Assembly (NCBI RefSeq): GCF_030818905.1
Contig: NZ_JAUTAZ010000001.1
Span: forward strand, 2,480,001 to 2,544,000
From: Microbacterium sp. SORGH_AS_0888
Lineage (GTDB): Bacteria > Actinomycetota > Actinomycetes > Actinomycetales > Microbacteriaceae
Direction: 5' to 3'
DNA length: 64,000 nt
This document shows, piece by piece, positions 34,197 through 42,839 of this stretch. Below the pieces are notes generated by a model. It saw only the letters and a program-made list of their open reading frames with translations, searched no databases and was not told the origin of the DNA. The position numbers were made by a program, and so were the translations under genes. Within the stretch, counting starts at the first letter, position 1; each line of letters starts with the position of its first letter.

Positions 34197-35015
34197 GTGA
34201 CGACCTCGTCTGCTCACCGCGTCCCCGAGCGCGCGGCTCCGACCTTTCCCGCGCACCGGGGTCGGCGCATCCTGGTCACCGGCGGGGCGAACGGCATCGG
34301 TGCCGCCACGGTCGAGAGGCTCGTCGCCGAGGGGGCGCTCGTGGCCGTCGTGGATGTCGACGGCCCGGGCGTCGACCGGCTGCGGGCCCGGCTCGGGCAG
34401 AGCGTCGTGGGCGTCGTCGCCGACCTCGCGGATGTCGGCGGCATCCCCGGGATCGTGGCGCAGGCCGCCGCGCGGCTCGGCGGGCTGGACGGCGTCGTGG
34501 GCAACGCCGGGATCGTGCGGATCCGGCCGGCGCGCGAGCACACGGTCGAGGACTGGCACACGCAGCTCGATCTCAATCTCGTGGGCTCCTTCGAGGCGGC
34601 ACGCGCGTCCGTCCCCTTCCTGCTCGCCGGCGAGCGTGAGCGGAGCATCGTCTTCGTCTCGTCCGAGTCGGGAAAGCGCGGCCACATCGACATGGTCGCC
34701 TACAACGCGTCGAAGGCGGCGATGATCAGCATGACGCGGGTGCTCGCCGAGGAATGGGCGCCCCTGGACATCAACGTGAACGGCGTGTGCCCGGGCGGAG
34801 TGCCCACCGCGATGCTGAGAGACGTCGCCGAACACTACGCGGAGGGCGACGCGGCGGCTGCCGCGTCGATGTTCGACGCCATGGTGCCCGCGCGGCTCGG
34901 CCGTCATGTCACCCCCGACGAGGTCGCGCGCGTGATCTCGTTCCTGCTGTCGCCGGCGGCGCAGGCGATCCGCGGGCAGTCGATCAACGTCGACGGCGGC
35001 GACGCGCCGTACTGA
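34197..35015 (+). CDS. SDR oxidoreductase of the MocR-controlled cluster
   Basis: A 272-residue short-chain dehydrogenase: TGGANGIGAATVERLVAEGA, DVDGPG at the end of strand 2 (favours NAD), GNAGIVRIRP, catalytic Ser in VFVSSESGKRG, YNASKAAM and NGVCPGGVPTAM, ending INVDGGDAPY. GTG at 34197 is preferred to GTG at 34191 because GGAG lies 5 bases upstream. It is the first gene after the divergent MocR promoter and is followed by the cupin gene 38 bases later. The substrate is unknown; in this cluster it could oxidise a sugar or alcohol group of the imported compound. Confidence 0.8.
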   Translation: MTTSSAHRVPERAAPTFPAHRGRRILVTGGANGIGAATVERLVAEGALVAVVDVDGPGVDRLRARLGQSVVGVVADLADVGGIPGIVAQAAARLGGLDGVVGNAGIVRIRPAREHTVEDWHTQLDLNLVGSFEAARASVPFLLAGERERSIVFVSSESGKRGHIDMVAYNASKAAMISMTRVLAEEWAPLDINVNGVCPGGVPTAMLRDVAEHYAEGDAAAAASMFDAMVPARLGRHVTPDEVARVISFLLSPAAQAIRGQSINVDGGDAPY

Positions 35016-35053
35016 GACGGACGCCACAGACGAGCACGATCAGGGAGCAGCAG

Positions 35054-35524
35054 ATGACACAGGGCGACAGGGGCGGCATGACCGCCGAGGACATCGCACG
35101 GGAGCTGGGACTCTCGCCGATCCCGGTGGAAGGGGGTCGTTTCGGACAGACCTGGGCGGATGAGCATTCCTCGGCGATCGTGTTCCTCGTCACGCCGGAG
35201 GACTTCTCCGGGCTGCACGTCCTCCCCTCTCCCGAAGTGTGGTTCCACCACGACGGCGCCCCCGTGCGCATGCTCCTGCTCCATCCGGGCGGGCAGGTGT
35301 CAGAGCCTGTGCTCGGCAGCGACCTCGCGTCCGGGCAGCTGCCCCAGGTGGCCGTCCCGCCCGGCGTGTGCATGGCGGCCGAGCCGCTGGGGGACTGGGC
35401 GCTGCTGGGGACCTACATGTCGCCTCCTTACGAGGAGAGCACCGTGGTGTTCCCCTCCGGTCGTGAGCTCGTCGAGCGCTATCCCGCCGCGGCGTCGCGC
35501 ATCGCGCGCCTCGCGCGCGACTGA
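35054..35524 (+). CDS. Cupin-fold protein (DUF985/cupin_5-like)
   Basis: A 156-residue single-domain protein with ELGLSPIPVEGGRFGQTW, PSPEVWFHHDGAPVRMLLLHPGG and VPPGVCMAAEP followed by GDWALLGTYMSPPY, the pattern of DUF985 cupins, which may act as sugar epimerase-like or binding proteins. One HH pair suggests a possible metal site; the usual full cupin metal set is not obvious. ATG at 35054 behind GGGAGCAGCAG. It is cotranscribed with the SDR gene. Confidence 0.7.
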   Translation: MTQGDRGGMTAEDIARELGLSPIPVEGGRFGQTWADEHSSAIVFLVTPEDFSGLHVLPSPEVWFHHDGAPVRMLLLHPGGQVSEPVLGSDLASGQLPQVAVPPGVCMAAEPLGDWALLGTYMSPPYEESTVVFPSGRELVERYPAAASRIARLARD

Positions 35525-35561
35525 GAGACAGGACCCTCCGAGGCTCCGAGCGCGCCTTTGT

Positions 35562-35584
35562 ACCGGCACAGAGTGTTACGGCGG
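35562..35584 (+). promoter_or_regulatory. Candidate MocR operator, copy 2
   Basis: Second copy of the 23-bp motif, 18 of 23 bases identical to 34083-34105, lying 97 bases before the importer lipoprotein start. It links the importer operon to the MocR regulator and SDR/cupin unit. Confidence 0.6.
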
Positions 35585-35680
35585 TGTCACGGGCTTCCGA
35601 ACCCGCCGAAACAAACGCCTCGTACGGTTCGATGCACGTTCCTTCCTCACCCGTTCTTCCTCGATCCGGGAGGCAATCCC

Positions 35681-36724
35681 ATGCGCAGTTCCCTGTTCAC
35701 ACGAGCGCAGCGAGGCGTCGCGCTGCTGCTCGTGACCGTCGCCGCTCTCGCGCTCGCCGCGTGCTCCTCGGGAGGCGCCGACCCCGGCGCGACCGGCAGC
35801 GGCGGATCCGTCATCTTCGTGCACGACCAGCAGGCCGGCGACGGCTCGGTCACCGACAGCACGATCGCCGGCGTCAAGGCCTTCGCCACCCAGCAGGGCT
35901 GGACCAGCTCGGACGTCTATGTCGCCGACTCCGCGAACTACGAGTCCACGCTGCGCAACGCCGCAGACGCCGGACCCAAGATGATCGTGACGGAGTTCTA
36001 CCGCATCACCGACGCGACGAACGCAGTCGCGAAGGAATACCCCGACATCAAGTTCCTCCACCTCTACGCGGACGAGGTCAAGCCCCCGATCAGCAACCTC
36101 CTCACGGTCGGATACGACACCTACAAGCTCATGTACGTGTCCGGGATCCTCGCGGCGACCTTCAGCTCCACCGGCAAGGTCGGCATGGTGATGGGTGACA
36201 CGCAGCCCCTGATCGCCGCCGACTACAACGCGTTCAAGGCGGGCGCCCAGGCCGCGGCCCCCGGGATCCAGGTCAGCTACGGCGTGGTGGGCAACTACGA
36301 CGACGCCGCGAAGGCGCAGGAGGTCGCCGAGCAGCTCTACGGCACCGGAGTCGACGTCATCCAGACGGACGCCGGTGGTGCGGATGCCGGCACGATCGCC
36401 GCCGCGCAGGCGGCGCCCGGGCGATACATCGTCGCCAGCAGCCTCTCCGCTCTCACGGATGCCGCGGCCGTCACGCTGGCCGTCAGCGGGCTCGAGTTCT
36501 CCGACTCGGTGCTGGAGACGGCGCCGATGCTGCTCGCGTCCGACTTCTCCGGTGGACACTACGCGACCGGCGTCGGCGACGCGCTGAAGCTCACCTACCC
36601 GAAGTCGGCGCCCAACACCGGGATCTCCGCCGCCTACGACAAGGCGCTCGCCGCGGTCAACGCCGCGCTGCCCGACATCAAGAGCGGCGCCACCGAGGTG
36701 CCCTTCGTCAACACCGTCGGATAG
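35681..36724 (+). CDS. BMP-family substrate-binding lipoprotein of a nucleoside-type ABC importer
   Basis: A 347-residue lipoprotein with lipobox LAAC and Cys28. The mature domain (VIFVHDQQAGDGSVTDSTIAGVKAF, FLHLYADEV, YVSGILAATFSSTGKVGMV, DVIQTDAGGADAG) follows the BMP/PnrA pattern, proteins that bind purine or other nucleosides outside the membrane. ATG at 35681 with GGAGG upstream. It heads a plus-strand run of ten genes whose products import and degrade a nucleoside-like compound. A 20-bp hairpin separates it from the ATPase gene. An operator-like motif shared with the MocR promoter lies 97 bases upstream. Confidence 0.85.
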   Translation: MRSSLFTRAQRGVALLLVTVAALALAACSSGGADPGATGSGGSVIFVHDQQAGDGSVTDSTIAGVKAFATQQGWTSSDVYVADSANYESTLRNAADAGPKMIVTEFYRITDATNAVAKEYPDIKFLHLYADEVKPPISNLLTVGYDTYKLMYVSGILAATFSSTGKVGMVMGDTQPLIAADYNAFKAGAQAAAPGIQVSYGVVGNYDDAAKAQEVAEQLYGTGVDVIQTDAGGADAGTIAAAQAAPGRYIVASSLSALTDAAAVTLAVSGLEFSDSVLETAPMLLASDFSGGHYATGVGDALKLTYPKSAPNTGISAAYDKALAAVNAALPDIKSGATEVPFVNTVG

Positions 36725-36731
36725 CGGACGC

Positions 36732-36775
36732 CCCCGGTGACCGCGGGTGCCTCCCGGCATCCGCGGTCACCGGGG
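36732..36775 (+). terminator. Strong hairpin between binding-protein and ATPase genes
   Basis: CCCCGGTGACCGCGGGTGCC (36732-36751) pairs with the segment at 36756-36775 over 20 positions, one of them a G-U pair, with a four-base loop TCCC. It sits 8 bases after the lipoprotein stop and 30 before the ATPase start. No T-run follows, so it is more likely a partial terminator or RNA-end stabiliser that keeps lipoprotein mRNA abundant. Confidence 0.65.
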
Positions 36776-36804
36776 CCCGCAGTGGTCCCCCACAGGAGAC
36801 TCCC

Positions 36805-38385
36805 ATGCCTCAGAGCCCCAGCATCGACTGCGCGGACATCACCGTCGCGTTCGGCGACTTCCTTGCGCTCGATCGCGTCGACGTCTCCTTCGAGCCCGGC
36901 AAGATCCACGCGCTCGTGGGCCAGAACGGCGCCGGCAAGACGACGCTCGCCCGGGTCATCGCGGGCCTCGTGCCTGCGACGGCGGGGCACGTCGCCGCCG
37001 ACGGCGAGGTCGTGGCCAACGGTGCCGTGCTCGCGTCCCGCGCGCACGGCATCGAGATGGTGCACCAGAGCTTCGCGCTGCCGCCGTCGATGACCGTCGC
37101 CGAGGCGCTCGAGTACGGCTCGACGAGGCGATCGGGGAAGATCTTCAGCCGACGGCGGCTCAACGCCTTCTGGCAGCGCTACCTCGACGAGTCCGGAGTC
37201 GCCGTCTCCGCCGAGGCCAAGCTCCGGAAGCTCCCGATCGAGTCGCTGCAGGCCATCGAGATCGCCCGCGCGCTCGCCGGAGACGCCCGGACCCTCATCC
37301 TCGACGAACCCACCGCCGTCCTGCCGCCCGATGCGATCTCCCGGCTGTTCGATCGGGTGCGACGGCTCCGAGACAGCGGCGTGACGGTGATCATCGTCCT
37401 GCACAAGGTGCGCGAGGTCCTCGAGATCGCCGACACCGTGACGGTGCTGCGCCGCGGGCAGCTGATCGTGCGCACGGTGCCGGTGGGCACCCTGAGCGCG
37501 GCGGACTTCGCGGCGACGATCGTCGGGACACCGGTGGAGGGTGCGGATGCGCCGTCCCTCCTCGGGGCGACGTCCCTCGCCGAGCCGGTAGCCGCCGCGC
37601 CGTCGCCCGCCGCGCCGGCCGGACCGGGCACCGCCCTGGTGCAGCTGCGAGAGGTGACGAGCGCTCCCTCGGACGGCGGCTCGCGGCTCTCGCGCGTCGA
37701 CCTCGAGCTGTTCGGCGGACAGATCGTGGGCGTCGCCGGGGTCGAAGGCAACGGTCAGGTCGCCTTGGCCGAGACCATCGCGGGCATCGTCGACATCCGG
37801 TCGGGCGAGCTGCGCATCGCCGGCACGACGGCGACCGCGCTCGACCCGCTCCGGCGCCGAGCCCTCGGGCTGCGGATCATCCCGTTCGATCGCAACACGC
37901 AGGGCCTCAGCGGATCGACGCCTCTCTGGCAGAACTGGGCGGTGCCGTTGATGGTGGGCAGCCGTCGTCGCCGGGGCCCGATGCGTCCCGCCGTGCTGAA
38001 GGCCGAGGCGGACGCCGCGCTGCGCCGCTGGGACGTGCGATTCCGTTCCGTCAATCAGAAGGCCTCGGAGCTGTCCGGCGGAAACGCGCAGAAGGTCATC
38101 ATGGCGAGAGAGCTCGATGCCGACGCGAAGGTCATCATCGCCGCCCAACCCACCCGGGGACTCGACCTGGGCGCCGTGGAGGGGGTCTGGCGGGCACTGC
38201 GGGACGCGCGCGACGGCGGCGCCGCCGTCCTCCTCATCTCCTCCGACCTCGATGAGCTGATCGGCATCTGCGATCGCATCATCGTGCTGCTCAGCGGCGA
38301 GATCGTGCTCGACGAGGCGGGCGGCCACGACATGCCCTACGACATGGCAGCCATCGGACGCGCGATGACGGGAGCCGCGGCATGA
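36805..38385 (+). CDS. ABC transporter ATPase with two nucleotide-binding domains (nucleoside importer type)
   Basis: A 526-residue tandem ATPase. Domain 1 has an intact Walker A (GQNGAGKTT) and Walker B ([12 protein letters not shown]), but its signature region reads LPIESLQAIEI where LSVGxxQ is usual. Domain 2 has a lysine-less Walker A (GVEGNGQVALAE), usual for this family, and an intact signature LSGGNAQKVIMAREL. Because site 1 pairs Walker A of domain 1 with the signature of domain 2, one complete ATP site remains and the other is degenerate. ATG at 36805 after AGGAGA. It overlaps the first permease gene by 4 bases. Confidence 0.88.
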   Translation: MPQSPSIDCADITVAFGDFLALDRVDVSFEPGKIHALVGQNGAGKTTLARVIAGLVPATAGHVAADGEVVANGAVLASRAHGIEMVHQSFALPPSMTVAEALEYGSTRRSGKIFSRRRLNAFWQRYLDESGVAVSAEAKLRKLPIESLQAIEIARALAGDARTLILDEPTAVLPPDAISRLFDRVRRLRDSGVTVIIVLHKVREVLEIADTVTVLRRGQLIVRTVPVGTLSAADFAATIVGTPVEGADAPSLLGATSLAEPVAAAPSPAAPAGPGTALVQLREVTSAPSDGGSRLSRVDLELFGGQIVGVAGVEGNGQVALAETIAGIVDIRSGELRIAGTTATALDPLRRRALGLRIIPFDRNTQGLSGSTPLWQNWAVPLMVGSRRRRGPMRPAVLKAEADAALRRWDVRFRSVNQKASELSGGNAQKVIMARELDADAKVIIAAQPTRGLDLGAVEGVWRALRDARDGGAAVLLISSDLDELIGICDRIIVLLSGEIVLDEAGGHDMPYDMAAIGRAMTGAAA

Positions 38386-39452
38386 ACGGCGCGACGCTCA
38401 CGGTCCTGCGCCGGGTGGCTCCGATCGTCGCGGCCGTCGCGATCTTCGTCGTGGTGCTGCAGATCGCCGGCTTCGCCGGCGGAGACGTGGTCGGCGCCAT
38501 CGTGAAGGGCTCGGTGGGAACCCCGAACGCGCTGCTGCAGTCGCTCCGGTGGTCGATCCCGCTCATCATCATGGGACTCGGCGCCGTCGTGAGCTTCCGC
38601 GCCGGGTTCTTCAACGTCGGCGGCCTCGGGCAGTTCTATCTCGGGGCGATCGGAGCCACGGCCGTCGCGGTGGGCATTCCCGCCGCGGTGCCGAGCTGGG
38701 TCGCGATCCCGTGCGCGATCGCCGCCGGCGCGCTCATGGGAATGATCTGGTCGCTGATCCCGGGCATCCTTCGTGTGTTCTTCGGCGCCGACGAGGTGGT
38801 CACCACGATCATGGCGAACTTCATCGCGCAGTACCTCCTGCTCTACCTCGTCTCCGGACCCCTGATGGACCGTTCCAGCGCCACGGCGCAGGGCGCGGCG
38901 AGCCCTCCGATCCCCGAGGCCTTCCGCATCTCGACCAGCAACGGGATCTCTCCCGTCACGATCGGCATCCTGGTCGTCGTCATCGCGGGCGTCGCCTTCC
39001 TCATCCTTCGGACGTCCTTCGGCGTGCTCAGCGGCATCGCCGGCCGCAACAGCGCGATGCTCCAGTGGCAGGGCGTGAAGGTCCGCCGCATCGGGCTTCA
39101 GGCGTTCGCCCTCTCGGGAGCGCTGGCCGGTCTCGCCGGAGCGATGGAGATCCTGGGGCCGACCGGCAAGCTCATGCAGGGGATCTCGCCGCAGGTCGGC
39201 AACAACGCCATGCTCGTCGCGCTGGTCGCGGGACTCTCCGTGGCCGGCACCGTCTTCGCGGCCTGGTTCTTCGCCATGCTCACGGCGGCCAGCCTGTTCC
39301 TGCCCATCGCGGTCTCGCTGCCGGCCTCGGCGATCGTCGTGTTGAACGGGATCATCGCGATCCTCGTGACCGCGCAGGTGAAGCTGCCCCGTCGATGGCG
39401 CCGACGCCGCGTCGCGGCGGCGGTGCCGGCGCAGGCGGAAGGGGAACGCTGA
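38382..39452 (+). CDS. Nucleoside-type ABC transporter permease 1
   Basis: A 356-residue membrane protein with about nine hydrophobic segments; FRAGFFNVGGLGQFYLGAIGA, GADEVVTTIMANFIAQY and GLSGIAGRNSAMLQWQGVKVRRIGLQAFALSG-like blocks match the permeases of BMP-dependent nucleoside importers (YufP group). ATG at 38382 overlaps the ATPase gene by 4 bases, and its stop overlaps the next permease start (TGATG). It forms the channel together with the second permease. Confidence 0.87.
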   Translation: MNGATLTVLRRVAPIVAAVAIFVVVLQIAGFAGGDVVGAIVKGSVGTPNALLQSLRWSIPLIIMGLGAVVSFRAGFFNVGGLGQFYLGAIGATAVAVGIPAAVPSWVAIPCAIAAGALMGMIWSLIPGILRVFFGADEVVTTIMANFIAQYLLLYLVSGPLMDRSSATAQGAASPPIPEAFRISTSNGISPVTIGILVVVIAGVAFLILRTSFGVLSGIAGRNSAMLQWQGVKVRRIGLQAFALSGALAGLAGAMEILGPTGKLMQGISPQVGNNAMLVALVAGLSVAGTVFAAWFFAMLTAASLFLPIAVSLPASAIVVLNGIIAILVTAQVKLPRRWRRRRVAAAVPAQAEGER

Positions 39453-40343
39453 TGGATGTCGTCGCGGCGGTCTGGCAGAGCTCGGTCCCCCTGGTGCTGG
39501 CGGCGCTCGCCGGCGCGCTCGCGCAGCGCGCCGGCATCTGGCACCTCGGCCTCGGCGGCCTGATGTCGTTGGGAGCCATGCTCGCGGTCGTCGTCGGAAC
39601 GCGGAGCGAGAACGTCTGGATCGGCGTCCTCGCCGCGGTGATCGCCTGCGTGGCCGTGTCGGCCGTCATGTGGGCGACGATCGTGCTGCTCGGCGCGAAC
39701 CCCATCATCGTCGGCATCGGCGTCAATCTCATCGGCACGGGCGGCACGGTCCTCACGGTCGTCGCGATCTACGGCAAGGAGGGCGCTGTCTACTCGGATG
39801 TGTCGCTGCCGAAGGTGTTCGCGGGAGCGCCCGGCGTCTTCGGGCAGCTGTCGCTCGTGACCGCCGTCACGCCGATCGTCGCGGTGCTCGTCTGGCTCCT
39901 GGTCTGCCGAACACGATTCGGGCTGAAGCTCACCGCCACGGGGGACTACCCCTTCGCCGCGCGCAGCGCAGGGATCTCGCTGCCGCGGATGCGGCTGTGG
40001 GCCCTCCTCCTGGGCGGCGTCCTCACCGCGCTCTCGGGGTGTCGAGCTCGCACTCGGGCCCCTGGGCGCCTTCACGCCGAACATGGAGGCCGGACGGGGG
40101 CTGATCGCGTTCGCCGCGGTGATCCTCGGGGCCGCCCATCCCCTCGGCACGGTCGCGGCGGCGGTGTTCTTCGGCGCCGTGAACTACTTCGGGATCTGGG
40201 CGCAGATCAACTGGGCCGGCATCGTCGACCCGAACTTCATGCTGATGCTGCCGTACGTCGTGACGGTCCTCGCCGTCGTGATCACGGCGCAGGTGCGTGG
40301 GTCGAAGGATGTGCAGAACCTCGTCGAGATGAGGGACGGCTGA
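39452..40343 (+). pseudogene. Nucleoside-type ABC transporter permease 2, frame broken by one inserted base
   Basis: The frame runs from ATG at 39452 (AQRAGIWHLGLGGLMSLGAM, GANPIIVGIGVNLIGTGG) to VLTALSG near 40035, then shifts. Removing one G from the GGGG at 40036-40039 restores SGVELALGPLGAFTPNMEAGR in pieces and continues in the frame that ends at 40343 with VRGSKDVQNLVEM. The 892 bases are one more than a multiple of three. The family is the YufQ-type partner permease. With every other gene of the importer intact, a sequencing error or a very recent mutation is more likely than old decay; if real, the importer would be dead. Confidence 0.82.
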
Positions 40344-40394
40344 TGCGCCGCCGCATCGACGCGCGACCACGGGACGAGAGGGACACGACAGACC

Positions 40395-41429
40395 ATGACA
40401 GCGTTCGAGCCTGAGCCGTCCACCGGTCTGGGCGGTCTCTTCCCGCCGCTCGAGCTGCGCGGCGTGCATCGGGACGGCCCCGCCCCCGGCGGGCGGCGGC
40501 GGGTGATCATCGACACCGATCCCGGCCAGGACGACGCGATCGCCATCCTGCTGGCGTTGGCGAGCGTCGAGCTGGAGGTGCTCGGACTCAGCATCGTCGC
40601 CGGCAACGTGCCGCTGGCCTCGACCGTGCAGGCGGCACGTGCCGTCGTCGAGCTGGCGGACCGCCGCGACGTCCCGATCCACGCCGGAAGCAGCCGTCCC
40701 CTCCGTCGTCAGCTGGTGACGGCGGAGCACGTGCACGGCGACACCGGGCTCGACGGACCCGAGCTCCCGCCCCCCACGGTCGCTGTCAGCGACGAGCACG
40801 CCGTCGACTTCATCGTGCGCTCGCTTCGCGGCGCGGAGCCGGGGGAGATCACGCTCGTCACCCTCGGTCCGTTGACCAACATCGCGCTGGCGTTCTCGCG
40901 CGCGCCGGAGATCATCCCCCGGGTGCGGGAGATCGTGATGGTGATCGGAAGCCTGCACGAGGGCGGCAACATCACGCCGCTCGCCGACTTCAACTGCTAC
41001 GTCGACCCGGACGCGGCCGACGTCGTGCTTCGCAGCGGGGCGCCCATCGTCGCCATCCCGATGGATGCCACGCACTCGATGCGCACGACCGACGTGCGGC
41101 TGGACCGGCTCGCCGCGAACGGCAACCGGTGCTCGCTCGCCGCCGTCGAGATGCTCCGCTTCTCGCAGGTGTTCGACGTCGAGAAGTACGGCTGGGATGC
41201 GGGGCCGCTCCACGACCCGTGCGCCGTGCTCTACCTGATCCGCCCCGACCTGTTCACCGGGCGTCGCGTGAACGTCTGCGCGGTCACGGACGGCTCGGTC
41301 TCGGTCGGGATGACGATCGTCGACTGGTGGGGGGTCTCCGGGCGTCCCGCCAACGTCGACTTCATGCGTGACGTCGAGGTGCAGCCGGCCTTCGACCTGC
41401 TGACCGAGAGGCTCTCGCTGCTGCCATGA
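40395..41429 (+). CDS. Nucleoside hydrolase (IUNH family), calcium site intact
   Basis: A 344-residue inosine-uridine nucleoside hydrolase family enzyme. The calcium-binding and catalytic motif DTDPGQDD spans residues 40-47, VTLGPLTNIALAF and NITPLADFNCYVDPDAA follow, and His273-Asp274 in PLHDPCAVLY complete the active site. It should cleave the N-glycosidic bond of a ribonucleoside to free base and sugar with water. An N-terminal extension of about 35 residues precedes the core. It lies 51 bases behind the permease and overlaps the second, altered nucleoside hydrolase gene by 4 bases. Confidence 0.88.
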   Translation: MTAFEPEPSTGLGGLFPPLELRGVHRDGPAPGGRRRVIIDTDPGQDDAIAILLALASVELEVLGLSIVAGNVPLASTVQAARAVVELADRRDVPIHAGSSRPLRRQLVTAEHVHGDTGLDGPELPPPTVAVSDEHAVDFIVRSLRGAEPGEITLVTLGPLTNIALAFSRAPEIIPRVREIVMVIGSLHEGGNITPLADFNCYVDPDAADVVLRSGAPIVAIPMDATHSMRTTDVRLDRLAANGNRCSLAAVEMLRFSQVFDVEKYGWDAGPLHDPCAVLYLIRPDLFTGRRVNVCAVTDGSVSVGMTIVDWWGVSGRPANVDFMRDVEVQPAFDLLTERLSLLP

Positions 41430-42370
41430 CCGCGCGCCCCACCCTCGTGTTCACCGACCCCGGCCAGGACCAGGCCGCGGCGCTCTACGCCATGCTGGCG
41501 GCGCCCGAGGCGTTCGATGTCCGTGCCGTGATCGCCTCGGCCGGCAACATCGACGTCGACACGGCGGCGCGCAACGCGCGGATGCTCCTCGACGCCGCCG
41601 GGCGATCCGACATCCCGGTCCACCGGGGCAACCCGGCGCCGCTGGCCGGCAGCCTGGTCACGGCCTCGCACGTGCACGGGGCGACCGGCCTGGACGGCTA
41701 CGACTTCCCGGAGCCGTCGGTGCCGCCGGACCCCGAGGACGGAGCGTCGGCCGCTGCACGGCTGCTGGCCGGCGCGGCCGTCGGCGAGTACACGGTGGTC
41801 TGCCTGTCCCCGATGACGACGCTCGCCGCCGCCATCCTCCAGGATCCCGGCGCGCGCGACGGCGTCGGCCAGATCATCGCGTTCCTGGGCGCGTACTTCG
41901 AGGGCGGCAACATCACCCCCGCCGCGGAGTTCAACTGCTTCGTCGACCCTCATGCCGCGCACGTCGTGCTGACCTCCGGCGTGCCGCTCACGCTGCTCAG
42001 CCTCGACGTGAGCCATGGGCTGCGTGCGACTCCCGAGCGGCTCCGATCCTTCGAGGGGACGGGCACGGTCTGCGGCGGCATCGTCGCCGACCTGCTGAGG
42101 TTCTCGGAGGCTTTCGACCTGCGCAAGTACGGCTGGGACGGCGCGCCCCTCCACGGTCCGAGCGTGCCCCTGGCGTTGCTGGAGCCGGGCCTGTTCTCCG
42201 GTCGCAGGGTCAGCGTGCGCGTCGAGACCACGAAGGGGCCCGCCTACGGCGCGCTGTCGGTGGACTGGTGGTCCGTCACCGACGAGTCGCCCAACGCGCT
42301 CTACCTGGCGGGCGCGGACGCCGACGGCTACTTCGCGCTGCTCACCGAGCTGTACGGGAGGCTCCCGTGA
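41426..42370 (+). CDS. Nucleoside-hydrolase homologue with lost calcium/catalytic residues
   Basis: A 314-residue member of the same fold as its upstream neighbour, sharing HVHG-TGLDG, SPMTTLAAAI, EGGNITPAAEFNCFVDPHAA and KYGWDGAPLH. The active-site motif that should read DTDPGQDD is FTDPGQDQ (residues 9-16): the first Asp, general base in the family, is Phe9, and the last Asp, a calcium ligand, is Gln16. The late HDP motif is HGP, with Gly244 replacing another calcium ligand. Hydrolysis by the known mechanism looks impossible. It may be a binding or regulatory partner of the active paralogue or a new activity. ATG at 41426 overlaps the previous stop. Confidence 0.83.
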   Translation: MTARPTLVFTDPGQDQAAALYAMLAAPEAFDVRAVIASAGNIDVDTAARNARMLLDAAGRSDIPVHRGNPAPLAGSLVTASHVHGATGLDGYDFPEPSVPPDPEDGASAAARLLAGAAVGEYTVVCLSPMTTLAAAILQDPGARDGVGQIIAFLGAYFEGGNITPAAEFNCFVDPHAAHVVLTSGVPLTLLSLDVSHGLRATPERLRSFEGTGTVCGGIVADLLRFSEAFDLRKYGWDGAPLHGPSVPLALLEPGLFSGRRVSVRVETTKGPAYGALSVDWWSVTDESPNALYLAGADADGYFALLTELYGRLP

Positions 42371-42798
42371 CACCGTCCCGCCCGCTCAACGAGCTGATCC
42401 GGGATGTCGCGATCCTCGTCTCCGACGTCGATCGCTCGGTCGCGTTCTACCGGGACGTGCTGGGCTTCCGTCTGGAGCACCGCATGCCGGGGTTCGCCGA
42501 TTTCGTCGGTCCGCAGGTTCGGCTGGCGCTGTGGGAGCGTGCCCACTTCTCCTCCCACATCGGCTTCGACCCCGGCACGGACGGCGGCGGCCCGCAGGTC
42601 ATGATCGCCGTCCACCTGCCGGCTCCCTCGGACGTCGACGCCCAGCACCGGATGCTGCTCGATCGGGGAGTGGACGTCATCCGCGCGCCCGCCGACTACC
42701 GGGCGTGGAATGCGCGGGCGCTGTACTTCCGTGGCCCCGACGGCGAGGTGTGGGAGCTCTACGCCTGGTTCGACGGCGGCGAGCCGGGAGAGCTCTGA
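42367..42798 (+). CDS. VOC/glyoxalase-family protein of the nucleoside-type cluster
   Basis: A 143-residue protein of the vicinal-oxygen-chelate fold: DVAILVSDVDRSVAFYRDVLGFRLEHR opens module 1, HIGFDPG and a late ALYFRGPDGEVWELYAW close the second. The terminal Glu in GEVWELY and a His in HIGF are candidate metal ligands, compatible with a metal-dependent lyase, isomerase or dioxygenase. GTG at 42367 overlaps the preceding stop by 4 bases, placing it firmly in the operon. The reaction is unknown. Confidence 0.78.
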   Translation: MTPSRPLNELIRDVAILVSDVDRSVAFYRDVLGFRLEHRMPGFADFVGPQVRLALWERAHFSSHIGFDPGTDGGGPQVMIAVHLPAPSDVDAQHRMLLDRGVDVIRAPADYRAWNARALYFRGPDGEVWELYAWFDGGEPGEL

Positions 42799-42839
42799 CA
42801 CAGACCGAGTCCCGCCTCGGAACGGAAGGAAGACGAACG

